Source: Meiothermus rufus DSM 22234 (GTDB lineage Bacteria; Deinococcota; Deinococci; Deinococcales; Thermaceae). From it: a stretch of DNA of 37,748 nucleotides. The stretch is taken from contig NZ_AUHY01000025.1 in NCBI RefSeq assembly GCF_000423425.1, positions 1 to 37,748 on the forward strand, read 5' to 3'. Under the pieces are notes generated by a model. It did not search any database, had not been told where the DNA came from, and saw only the letters and a list, made by a program, of their open reading frames with translations. Shown piece by piece: positions 8,260 to 16,056 of this stretch. The position numbers were made by a program, and so were the translations under genes. How positions within the stretch are numbered: position 1 is the stretch's first letter; each line of letters begins with the position of its first letter.

Positions 8260-11022
8260 CTACAACAGCCGCTGGGCCACGGGCCGGGGCAGCCCGGCCC
8301 GCACCGAGAGCAGCTCGTGCAGCCCTCGGCCCTCCTCGGTCTCCTCCAGCACCTCGGCCAGGGCCTGGGCCACCTGCCAGAAGGCTTCCTGCTCGAGGTA
8401 GCCCACCTCGCCCAAATAGTCGGCAATGGCCTGCTTGCCCTCGCGCATCAGGAGCAGGGTGCGGTGCAGGGCATCTATCATGGGCACGGCGGCACGCAGT
8501 CCCGCTGGGGCATCGTCCGCGGCGTTAGCAGGCAGGCCCAGGTGCTTGTCCTTGGCCCGCTCGCGGGAGAGCCGGATAAAGGTCTTCTCGCCCTTCTCCT
8601 GCGCCAGCGAGCCCAGCTCGGCCAGCTCCACCCCGGCGCTCTGGGCTAGCTTGCGGGCCTCATCGGAGGGCAGCTCGGTGCCGTAGGCCCAGATGGCCAG
8701 CAGGGCAAACTGGGTGGGCCCGTCCACCCCGCCCATGGCCTTGGTGCCCAGCACCCGCTCCAGGGCAAACTCCAGCACGATCTTGCGCACCTCGTCTAAA
8801 AACTCGCCCACCCCCACCTCGCGCCCGTCGGCCCGCTTGACCACGTCGTAGCGGCTGTAGGCCGAAAGCCCCGGCCCAATGGCCGACATGAAGAAATCGG
8901 CCCCGCGAATCCCCGCCTCCCAGAACTCTTCAAGCTGCGGGCGGATGGCCTCTTGCATCTCGCGGCGCACCTCGGCGAAAAAGCCCGTGCTCCCCCCCTC
9001 GCGCTTGGTGCAATTGAGGAAGGTGGAAGAGGCCAGCGCCGCCGAGTCCCTGGCCCGAAGCCGGGTCGGCATCTCGGTATGCAGGGGCCAGGAGGCCTCC
9101 ACCTGGAACCCCGCCCGAACGAGCGCCCCAATCAGGGTCTCCCAGGCCTCGGTGCTCTTGTGGGCAAAGACGATGGTGGCCTTGCCATGGGGCTTGAGCA
9201 CCCGGTGCATCTCCCGGAAGGCCTGGCCCATCATCTCCTCGAAGAACTGCTTGGCCCGCTGGTTGTCGCCCCCGTGGCGCACCGGGTTCTGCACCGCCTC
9301 CTCGCGCTTGGGCGTAAGGGGGGTGCGGAAGTGCTCGGGGTAGAGGTGGCCGATGGTGCGCCGGAGCCAGACATAGAAGAAATCCGAAAGGTCGGCGTAG
9401 GGCACGGCGTCGTAGTAGGGGGGGTCGGTGATGATGGCGTCGAAGAAGTTGTCTTCAAAGGGGAGGCGGGTAGCGGTGCCGCGCAGGACTGCAGTGGAGC
9501 TACTAGACACCCTACTCTCATGCTCTATCGCTCGTGTAACCCATTCTGTACTACCTACCCAACCAATCGAGCTAAGTGCGTTTGCCTCTGCATATTGCCA
9601 AACCATGGGCAATGCTTGTCTAGCAAAAACATGATCCACAAACTCAGCGATATGATGCCAAAAAACCAAAGTAGCACTTTTATCCGCTAGCCGGTCATGA
9701 ATAATAGCCAAATACGTCGCCACCCCTCGAGCCCACTCCTCATCCATCCCCACCTTCAGCATCTCGGCGTGGGCCTCGCGCACCCACTTGGCAAAGGTGA
9801 CCAGGGCCAGGGCCTGGCGGGAGTTGAAAAGCTGGCCCCAGGTCTCAATCCCGTAGAGGTTTACCCGAAACCCCAGTGTACCCTTGGGTGGTAAGGGCTC
9901 GTCTGGGACAAGGCTCATTTCACCACTGTGACCAGCTTCAAGCTCGGCAAGTCTCTTTTTAGCTTGCTCGAACACAGCTCTATCCGCTTCGTTGGCAGGC
10001 CGGTAGGCTTTGCCCTCCCCGCCCGTTGAGAGAACCACCGCCAACAAGCGCTCGCCCCAGCTTCCTTGCTTGGCCTCGTCACGAACGTTCTCCACCGGAA
10101 TGGCCGTGCTGCAGACCAAGCAGGTGGCGTTTCCCCGCTCGATGGTTCCCTTATCGGGCCACTCCTCGCCCCTGCCCACCTCCACCACCTCAAACGAAAC
10201 GGTCTTGGCCTCGGCGTCTACCTTGGGCCTCAGGGCAATGCGCTTTTTGTCCTTCTTGGCCAGCCACCACTGGCGCACCAGGGGCACCTCGGCACGGCAG
10301 GCGGGGTTGGTGCAGGTCACGGTGCGGGCCCACAGGTAGGCCACCGGGGTTTTGCCGTCGGGGTCGGGCGGGTAAAACTGGGCAAGCTCGGCCTTGGCCC
10401 GCTCCAGCACCCACTCGCCCCAGTAGCGCACCTCGGCGCTCAGGGGGTTTTGCTGGTAACTGCTGGTCCACTCCCCCATTGGGCCTACCGGCTTGGCCCC
10501 GCCAAAATCCAGCGCCTGGCGGCCCTTGCCCCTGGGGGCGTCCCTGGCCCGGATGTACTCGGGCACTGGGCGGCTATTGGGCTGGCCGTACTTCTGGGGG
10601 TACTCCAGGGTGGCCCGCTGGATGAGGTGGGCCACCGGGTTGAGGTCGAGGGCGTAGACCTCGCAACCCAGGCGCAGGGCCTCCAGCGGCATAGCCCCGC
10701 CCCCGGCGAAGGGGTCGAGCACCTTGGGCGGCTTGCCCCCGCCCGCCTCCAGGACCCGGCGGCGGGCCTCGAGGACGGCCGCGTTGTTGCCGTCCTTCAC
10801 GGCCTCCCAGGGCACAATCTGCTTCACCAGCTCGTGGTTTTCCTCGGTGTCGGGCACCAGCGTAGCGAAGACCGCAGCCCGGCTGGCGGCCAAAGGCCGC
10901 CTGGCCCACCAGATGTGCAGGGTGGAGATGTGCCCGTGGCGGATGGACTTCTCCCGGCTCGAGGCCTGGGAGATTTCCTCGAGGGGTAGGCGGTGCTCGA
11001 TAAGGCGGCGTTTCTGCTGCAT
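8260..11022 (-). CDS. DUF1156 adenine-specific DNA methylase with zinc ribbon
   Basis: A 920-residue N6-adenine methylase-like protein. The DUF1156 start is clear (EISQASSREKSIRHGHISTLHIWWARRPL, residues 15-43 in part), followed by AdoMet motif I DPFAGGGAMPLEAL at 103-116, two CxxC-type zinc-ribbon pairs (CTNPAC near residue 245, CLVC near 300) and catalytic motif IV DPPYY at 533-537. It is the likely modification enzyme of the operon, marking host DNA. The ATG at 11022 has GGGGAG just upstream. Two stretches inside the gene, about 9495-9720 and 9900-10000, are visibly less GC-rich than the rest. It lies 75 bp after darG, and that gap holds two tandem palindromes, so it may be controlled separately. 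Confidence 0.88.
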   Translation of the reverse strand: MQQKRRLIEHRLPLEEISQASSREKSIRHGHISTLHIWWARRPLAASRAAVFATLVPDTEENHELVKQIVPWEAVKDGNNAAVLEARRRVLEAGGGKPPKVLDPFAGGGAMPLEALRLGCEVYALDLNPVAHLIQRATLEYPQKYGQPNSRPVPEYIRARDAPRGKGRQALDFGGAKPVGPMGEWTSSYQQNPLSAEVRYWGEWVLERAKAELAQFYPPDPDGKTPVAYLWARTVTCTNPACRAEVPLVRQWWLAKKDKKRIALRPKVDAEAKTVSFEVVEVGRGEEWPDKGTIERGNATCLVCSTAIPVENVRDEAKQGSWGERLLAVVLSTGGEGKAYRPANEADRAVFEQAKKRLAELEAGHSGEMSLVPDEPLPPKGTLGFRVNLYGIETWGQLFNSRQALALVTFAKWVREAHAEMLKVGMDEEWARGVATYLAIIHDRLADKSATLVFWHHIAEFVDHVFARQALPMVWQYAEANALSSIGWVGSTEWVTRAIEHESRVSSSSTAVLRGTATRLPFEDNFFDAIITDPPYYDAVPYADLSDFFYVWLRRTIGHLYPEHFRTPLTPKREEAVQNPVRHGGDNQRAKQFFEEMMGQAFREMHRVLKPHGKATIVFAHKSTEAWETLIGALVRAGFQVEASWPLHTEMPTRLRARDSAALASSTFLNCTKREGGSTGFFAEVRREMQEAIRPQLEEFWEAGIRGADFFMSAIGPGLSAYSRYDVVKRADGREVGVGEFLDEVRKIVLEFALERVLGTKAMGGVDGPTQFALLAIWAYGTELPSDEARKLAQSAGVELAELGSLAQEKGEKTFIRLSRERAKDKHLGLPANAADDAPAGLRAAVPMIDALHRTLLLMREGKQAIADYLGEVGYLEQEAFWQVAQALAEVLEETEEGRGLHELLSVRAGLPRPVAQRLL

Positions 11023-11045
11023 AGTGAACTCCCCATCTCGACAAA

Positions 11046-11084
11046 AACTCTGAATTCAGAGTTAAGAACTCAGCTTTCAGAGTT
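11046..11084. promoter_or_regulatory. Tandem 18-bp palindromic operators before the methylase
   Basis: Copy one, 11046-11063, is AACTCTGAATTCAGAGTT, a perfect palindrome. Copy two, 11067-11084, is AACTCAGCTTTCAGAGTT, matching copy one at 14 of 18 bases and keeping both outer arms. They are separated by AAG, giving a 21-bp repeat, two helical turns. They lie 24-62 bp upstream of the methylase ATG, between darG and the methylase. This is the layout of a two-dimer repressor site. The binding protein is unknown. Confidence 0.7.
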
Positions 11085-11097
11085 TGGATACGGCCAG

Positions 11098-12147
11098 CTA
11101 CGACTGTGCTGAATCGGCTACAGGCTGAGGGAGCCAGCCCCTCTGGGCCAGGTGCTCTGCCGCCACCCGCAGGTGGGCTTCGGGAAAGCGCTCTTTGCGG
11201 GGGCTCCAGGCGCGAACCACCCTCAGCAGCGAGGGCCAGTCCCGGGCTTCTTCGCGGGTAAAAGCCCAGTGCACCGTAGCCAGCAACTCTAGACCATAGG
11301 GCGATTCAAAGCCCTCGATTAGCTCGGCGACACGGCCCACTGCCTCGTCGAATTCCGGGTAATCGGCCAAAAAGGCTACTGCCTCGTCCAGGGCTCCAGG
11401 AGCCAGTTGTATAGCCGAGGAGGTGTTACGGTCGCCATATCCCCGCAGGTAGTGGCCCTCGAGGCGCTGCAATACCGGGTTGAGGTTCTCCGCATAGGGG
11501 CCATACTTCTGCTTGACGAAATTTAGCTTCAGGGGTAAAGGCGATTCCTGAAGGAAGTAGGCCAGCTTTTGAGCCTCTAACCTACCCACCGGTTCACCAA
11601 AAGCACTGTAGAGTGCAAACAGCTTCAGCAATGCGGCCCTGGCTGGGGTGAGGTGGGGTTTGCTCGAGGGCTTAGCCAGGTTGGCCTGAAAAGCAGGCTG
11701 GGGTTGATAGACCCAAACCTCCACCTCCGGCAAGCCAGCAAAAGCCTCCTCAATCAGGGGCCGCACCACAGCCCAGTCCAGGCCGCCGTTGCCCACGCCC
11801 AAAGGCGGTAGGGCCAGCGAGCGCACCCCTAGCGACCTAACCTGGTGCACCAGGTCGCGCAGGCCTTCCTGGACGTACTCGAGGCGGGAAGGCTGCCGCC
11901 AATGCTTTTTGGTAGGAAAGTTGAAGATGTAGCGGGGATAAGCCAGCGGACCTCGGTCAAACACAAAAATACGACCTATCTGCACCTCGCCCTTACGGCA
12001 GGCCGCCTCGTAGGCCCGGTAGTTCTCTGGGTAGGCCCGCTTGAATTGCAAAGCCACCCCCTTGCCCATCACCCCCACGGTGTTGACCGTGTTGACCAGG
12101 GCCTCTACTGGAGCCTGCAAGAGGTCACCCTGCTTGTACTGGATCAT
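11098..12147 (-). CDS. darG: DarG antitoxin: macro-domain DNA ADP-ribosylglycohydrolase
   Basis: A 349-residue antitoxin. The N-terminal macro domain (about 1-150) has the ADP-ribose-binding loops NTVNTVGVMGKG at 19-30 and PPLGVGNGGLDW at 114-125, and Lys80 in FPTKKHW, the position of the catalytic lysine reported for Thermus DarG. It removes ADP-ribose from thymidine in DNA. The C-terminal part (about 165-340) contains KYGPYAENLNPVLQRLEGH and is the region that in DarG proteins binds and blocks DarT. The ATG at 12147 lies 13 bp after the darT stop with GAGGGG upstream. The pair looks complete and functional. Confidence 0.9.
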   Translation of the reverse strand: MIQYKQGDLLQAPVEALVNTVNTVGVMGKGVALQFKRAYPENYRAYEAACRKGEVQIGRIFVFDRGPLAYPRYIFNFPTKKHWRQPSRLEYVQEGLRDLVHQVRSLGVRSLALPPLGVGNGGLDWAVVRPLIEEAFAGLPEVEVWVYQPQPAFQANLAKPSSKPHLTPARAALLKLFALYSAFGEPVGRLEAQKLAYFLQESPLPLKLNFVKQKYGPYAENLNPVLQRLEGHYLRGYGDRNTSSAIQLAPGALDEAVAFLADYPEFDEAVGRVAELIEGFESPYGLELLATVHWAFTREEARDWPSLLRVVRAWSPRKERFPEAHLRVAAEHLAQRGWLPQPVADSAQS

Positions 12148-12160
12148 CGCCCCTCACGGC

Positions 12161-12796
12161 TCAATAATACCAACCCCGCTTAACCCAGACTTTCCGCCAA
12201 ATCTCCCTGGGAAAATCTTCAAGGATTTGTCGAACTTCTCTCGCCATACCCGAATCCAAGACCCCGATGCCCTCAACCAGTTCCCAGGGAAAATAGCGGT
12301 GAACCAGGAACTCGGCCTGCTTCTTTTCCTTGCGGAAGGGCTCTTCGGGCGTGTCGAACCAACTCCGGGCTCGGATAGCCTGCCAGTCCAGCCGAGCAAA
12401 GTCGGTTTTATGGGTGAAGAAATCCGCGTATTTTTTCTTGGCATGCCGGTCTGTGAAAACAAAAGGTAGGCCAGCCTGCTCGACCCGTTCGACGCTCGAG
12501 ACAATGTGCAGGATAGGTCTTTGACCTCCCCTATAGGGCATCTGCCCTTCCAGGGGGTTATGTAGGGCATAGAGCATGGGCGAACGGGGACAAAAGTAAA
12601 AAGGCACGTAGTCGTGCAGAACCCCTCCAGGGCCTACCGGCACCGTTCGCTGGGCTCGCTCCTCCTGAATATGTTCGTAGGCTATGCTGGTACATAGCCT
12701 CGGCAAGTGGTTTTTCGCCCAGAGGCAGCCTTCTTCCAGGATGCCTCTAAGGTTTTCTATGTGGGTGATGTGGTAGATAAGCACGGGTAGCTTCAT
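12161..12796 (-). CDS. darT: DarT toxin: DNA thymidine ADP-ribosyltransferase (DUF4433)
   Basis: A 211-residue toxin that attaches ADP-ribose from NAD+ to thymidine in single-stranded DNA, stalling replication; DarTG pairs are known phage-defence modules. Family features are visible: YHITHIENLRGILEEG at the N-terminus (NAD+-binding His9 or His12), an arginine-rich segment EERAQRTVP at about 45-53, VHDYVPFYFCPRSPMLYALH-like core at 59-79, and KKQAEFLVHR with the presumed catalytic Glu162. Nothing suggests inactivation. Its ATG overlaps the helicase stop by four bases (ATGA at 12793-12796), so toxin synthesis is coupled to helicase translation. Confidence 0.9.
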   Translation of the reverse strand: MKLPVLIYHITHIENLRGILEEGCLWAKNHLPRLCTSIAYEHIQEERAQRTVPVGPGGVLHDYVPFYFCPRSPMLYALHNPLEGQMPYRGGQRPILHIVSSVERVEQAGLPFVFTDRHAKKKYADFFTHKTDFARLDWQAIRARSWFDTPEEPFRKEKKQAEFLVHRYFPWELVEGIGVLDSGMAREVRQILEDFPREIWRKVWVKRGWYY

Positions 12797-15700
12797 TTTG
12801 CCGCAGTTTCAGCGTGCTTTTGCCATTCCTCCAAGGGCAGCACATAGCGCACCACGCTCACCTCTTCGCCAGGGGTCAGCTTGGCCGCAGGGTTTTGGAT
12901 GAGGTACAGCCGTGGCTGGGTGAGGGCCTCGGTCACGATGTAGAGCCAGTACTGATGGCCCAGGCGCCGGGCGGAAATCCACTCGTTGGGGGTCAGCACC
13001 ACCGGCCCCACCCCGGCCCGGCCCTTAACCTCGATGTAGCGCCCGCTCGAGCGGATGTCGTAGCCCAGGTTTTGCTGGCTCACGTCCAGAGCCTCGCGCC
13101 CCTGGGCCTGCTCATAGGCCAGGCTCACCCGCATGGCCGCTTCTTCCACCGCCTGGCGCAGCGCGGGGTCTTCCTCGTTGGGAAGGCCCAAAGGGCGCGG
13201 GCGCAAATAGGCCAGCGTCAGCACCCGCGCGGGTTCGGGATGGAGGGTCGCCGCCCGCTGGAGTTCTTCCTCGAGGGCTTTTAGCCGCTCCTCCAGCTCC
13301 TTGAGGCGGCGCTCTTCTTGCAGGATAGCCAGGCGCATGGCCTCGCCCTCCTTGAGCTTGTACTGGGTGAGCTTCCGCACCGACTCCTCCAGCAAAAACT
13401 CCAGGCTGCGGCGGGCATACTTACGGCGAATAGCCACCTCGTGCTGCCGCTCACGCGCTACCTCCTGGAAAAACCCATCTAAAACCTCGGCGTAAGCCCA
13501 GGCCAAAAGCTTTTCCTCGGCTGCTGCCCCCTCGGCAGGCAGGGCCTGGCCCGCTGGGGCAGGCTCGAGGTCCACCACCAGCTCCGGCGGTACGGGCCGA
13601 ACCTCCGCCTGGGCAATGGCGGCATACAGCCGGCGGGCCACGGTCTGCCCCAGCCCGTCCACCACGCTCAGCTCGAGGTAACCCAGCACCCCCTCCAAGC
13701 CCTGGTCGCTCCAGTAGACCGCCCCTTGGCGCAGCACGGGCGTGGCCTGGGCCAGGGTCTCCTCCAGCACCAGATCGAAAAGGGGGTGCCCCGGCGCGAT
13801 GAGCTCGGCTTCCTGGCGGGCTTTGGGGTCGAAGGTGGCCCTGCCGTACTCGCGGGCCAGCAGGCCAGGGCGCTTGCGGAAAAGCTCGTAGGGCAGGGTA
13901 ACCCGGTAAAGCCCATCGCTACGCCGCTCCACGCTCCCGCCCAAGCGCCCCAGGGCCCGCACGAAGAAGCGCTGGGTGTACTCCGGCTGCAAGCGGTGCT
14001 CTTCCGAGCGGGCCCGCTCCTCCCGCAGGCGCGACAGGTCTAGCTCGCGCTTGGCTAAAGCCTCCAGGGTGACCTCGCGGATGAAGGCTACCCGCTCGGG
14101 GGAGAGGCGGGCCTCGACCACCGCGCGGATTTCCGCCAGGGTCTTGCGACCGGTGAGGTGCTCGAGGATCAGGGCCTCGAGGTTGACGTCGGAGAGCAGC
14201 TCGCCCACCACGTCGTAGACCCGGTCGGAGCCCATCTCCTGGCGCATGCGCTCCAGCTTGTCCAGCACCACCTTCAGCACCTCGCCCTCGCGGGTGCCCT
14301 CGGCCACCAGGTTGTAGATGTGCACGTCGTAGCGCTGCCCGTAGCGGTGGATGCGGCCCATGCGCTGCTCGAGGCGGGTGGGGTTCCAGGGCAGGTCGTA
14401 GTTGACCATCACCGCGCAGAACTGCAGGTTGATGCCCTCGCCGGCGGCCTCGGTGGCCACCATCACCTGGGCGCTGTCGCGGAACTCCCGCTCGCGCAGG
14501 ACCCGCTCCTCCAGGGTCATCGAGCCGTCGATGGAGGTCACGGCATAGCCCCGCTTCCGCAGCACCTCCACCAGGAAGCGCAGGGTGTCCTTGTGCTCGG
14601 TGAAGATGAGGAGCTTTTCCGCACCGATGTTCTGCAACACCCCCAAAAGCTCCCGCAGCTTGCGGTCGTCCTCCAGGCGGGCCAGGGTGCGGGCTTCCTT
14701 GGAGAGGGCCTCGAGCTCGCCCAGCTCGGCCTCGAGTTCGGGCAGGTTGCGGGCCAGGGTCAGCCGCTCGGCCAGGGCATTTTCCACCTGCCAACGCTGA
14801 TCCTCGGTCAGCTCCTCCAGGTCTTCCTCGGTGTACTCGCCGTAAGGGTTCTCCTGCAGCGCGGCCACCTGCTGCCGCAGCGAATCCAGCCGCCGGTAAC
14901 GGTTCTCCAGGCTCTGGGCAATGGCGTAGGTGCTGCTGGCCAGGCGTCGCTGGAGCACCGTCATGGCCAGCCCCACGTTGCGCTGCCGCTCGTCCCAGGC
15001 CCGCTTGAAGTGCCGGGCCACATACTCGCTAACCTTTACGTACAAAGCCTGCTCGCTGGGCGAAAGCCTGAAGGATAGCGTGTGGACATAGCGCGGGGGA
15101 AAGAGGGGCCGGCCCTCGAAGTCGGTCATGTCCTCTTTGAGGCGGCGCAGCAGGATGGGGTTCTCGTTTTTCTGGGCCGCCTCTTGCAGCAAAGCCGTGT
15201 TGGCGAAGAGGTCGGGTTCCAACAGGTCGAGCAGCAGCCGGAACTTTTCGTCGTCGCCCTGGTGGGGGGTGGCCGTGAGGAACAAGAGGTGGGTGCTGCT
15301 TTGGGCCAGCACCTCGCCCAGGCGGTAGCGCTGCGACTTCTTGACCTCGGCCCCATAGCGGGTGGCCGATAGCTTGTGGGCCTCGTCCACAATCACCAGG
15401 TCCCACTGCACCCGCTCCAGGAGGCTCAGGTTCTCCTCCCGTTTGGCGAAGTCGAGGCTGGCGATGAGCTGGGGGCGCTTCTCCCAGGGGTTGTCCTGGT
15501 AAAGGGCGGTAGCGGCGTCGCGGTTCATGACCTCGAAGCTCTCGCCAAACTTCTCCTTCAGCTCCCGCCGCCACTGGTCGGTGAGGTTGGCCGGCGTGAC
15601 GATGAGGATGCGCGAGAGCACCCCCCGGTACTTGAGCTCCTTGAGGAAGAGCCCCGCCATGATGGTCTTCCCGGCCCCAGGGTCGTCGGCCAGCAAAAAG

Positions 15701-16053
15701 CGCACCCGGGGCTTCTTCAACAGCACCCCATAGACGGCCTCGAGCTGGTGCGGCAGGGGGTCGATGCGGCTGGCCGAGACCGCGAAAAAGGGGTCGAAGA
15801 GGTAGCCCAGCTGGATACGCCGGGCCTCGAGGCCCAGGGCAAACACCTCGCCATCCCCGGCGAAGGGCCGCTCTTCAGGCAGCAGGGTGGCTACCTCGGC
15901 CTCGGCCAGAAGGCGGTGATGGGTCTGGCGGCTCAAGAGCCCCTCCGCCACCACCGCGTAGCGCCCCCCGGCGGGCGTAACCCGCAGGATGCGCACCGGC
16001 TCGGGCCAGAAGGGGGCCTCTACCACCCGGTCTACCAGGGCTTCCCACCCCAC
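12793..16053 (-). CDS. SNF2-type DEAH helicase with C-terminal DUF3883 domain
   Basis: A 1086-residue superfamily-2 helicase or translocase. Motif I is DDPGAGKTI at 123-131, motif II DEAH at 223-226, motif III TATPHQGD, and the RecA2 domain ends with motif VI RLEQRMGRIHRYGQ. After a long helical middle part the C-terminus has a DUF3883-like domain with LGYDIRSSGRYIEVKGRAG, whose D...ExK pattern recalls PD-(D/E)XK nucleases. It probably moves along DNA to find or process invading, unmodified DNA together with the DUF499 ATPase. The GTG start at 16053 has AGGAGGAG within the end of the upstream gene, three bases away. Confidence 0.88.
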   Translation of the reverse strand: MGWEALVDRVVEAPFWPEPVRILRVTPAGGRYAVVAEGLLSRQTHHRLLAEAEVATLLPEERPFAGDGEVFALGLEARRIQLGYLFDPFFAVSASRIDPLPHQLEAVYGVLLKKPRVRFLLADDPGAGKTIMAGLFLKELKYRGVLSRILIVTPANLTDQWRRELKEKFGESFEVMNRDAATALYQDNPWEKRPQLIASLDFAKREENLSLLERVQWDLVIVDEAHKLSATRYGAEVKKSQRYRLGEVLAQSSTHLLFLTATPHQGDDEKFRLLLDLLEPDLFANTALLQEAAQKNENPILLRRLKEDMTDFEGRPLFPPRYVHTLSFRLSPSEQALYVKVSEYVARHFKRAWDERQRNVGLAMTVLQRRLASSTYAIAQSLENRYRRLDSLRQQVAALQENPYGEYTEEDLEELTEDQRWQVENALAERLTLARNLPELEAELGELEALSKEARTLARLEDDRKLRELLGVLQNIGAEKLLIFTEHKDTLRFLVEVLRKRGYAVTSIDGSMTLEERVLREREFRDSAQVMVATEAAGEGINLQFCAVMVNYDLPWNPTRLEQRMGRIHRYGQRYDVHIYNLVAEGTREGEVLKVVLDKLERMRQEMGSDRVYDVVGELLSDVNLEALILEHLTGRKTLAEIRAVVEARLSPERVAFIREVTLEALAKRELDLSRLREERARSEEHRLQPEYTQRFFVRALGRLGGSVERRSDGLYRVTLPYELFRKRPGLLAREYGRATFDPKARQEAELIAPGHPLFDLVLEETLAQATPVLRQGAVYWSDQGLEGVLGYLELSVVDGLGQTVARRLYAAIAQAEVRPVPPELVVDLEPAPAGQALPAEGAAAEEKLLAWAYAEVLDGFFQEVARERQHEVAIRRKYARRSLEFLLEESVRKLTQYKLKEGEAMRLAILQEERRLKELEERLKALEEELQRAATLHPEPARVLTLAYLRPRPLGLPNEEDPALRQAVEEAAMRVSLAYEQAQGREALDVSQQNLGYDIRSSGRYIEVKGRAGVGPVVLTPNEWISARRLGHQYWLYIVTEALTQPRLYLIQNPAAKLTPGEEVSVVRYVLPLEEWQKHAETAAK

Positions 16054-16056
16054 CGG

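Noticed and set aside
10066-10989. Plus-strand ORF of 307 codons over the methylase
   Set aside because: Antisense to conserved methylase motifs and with no recognisable motif of its own.
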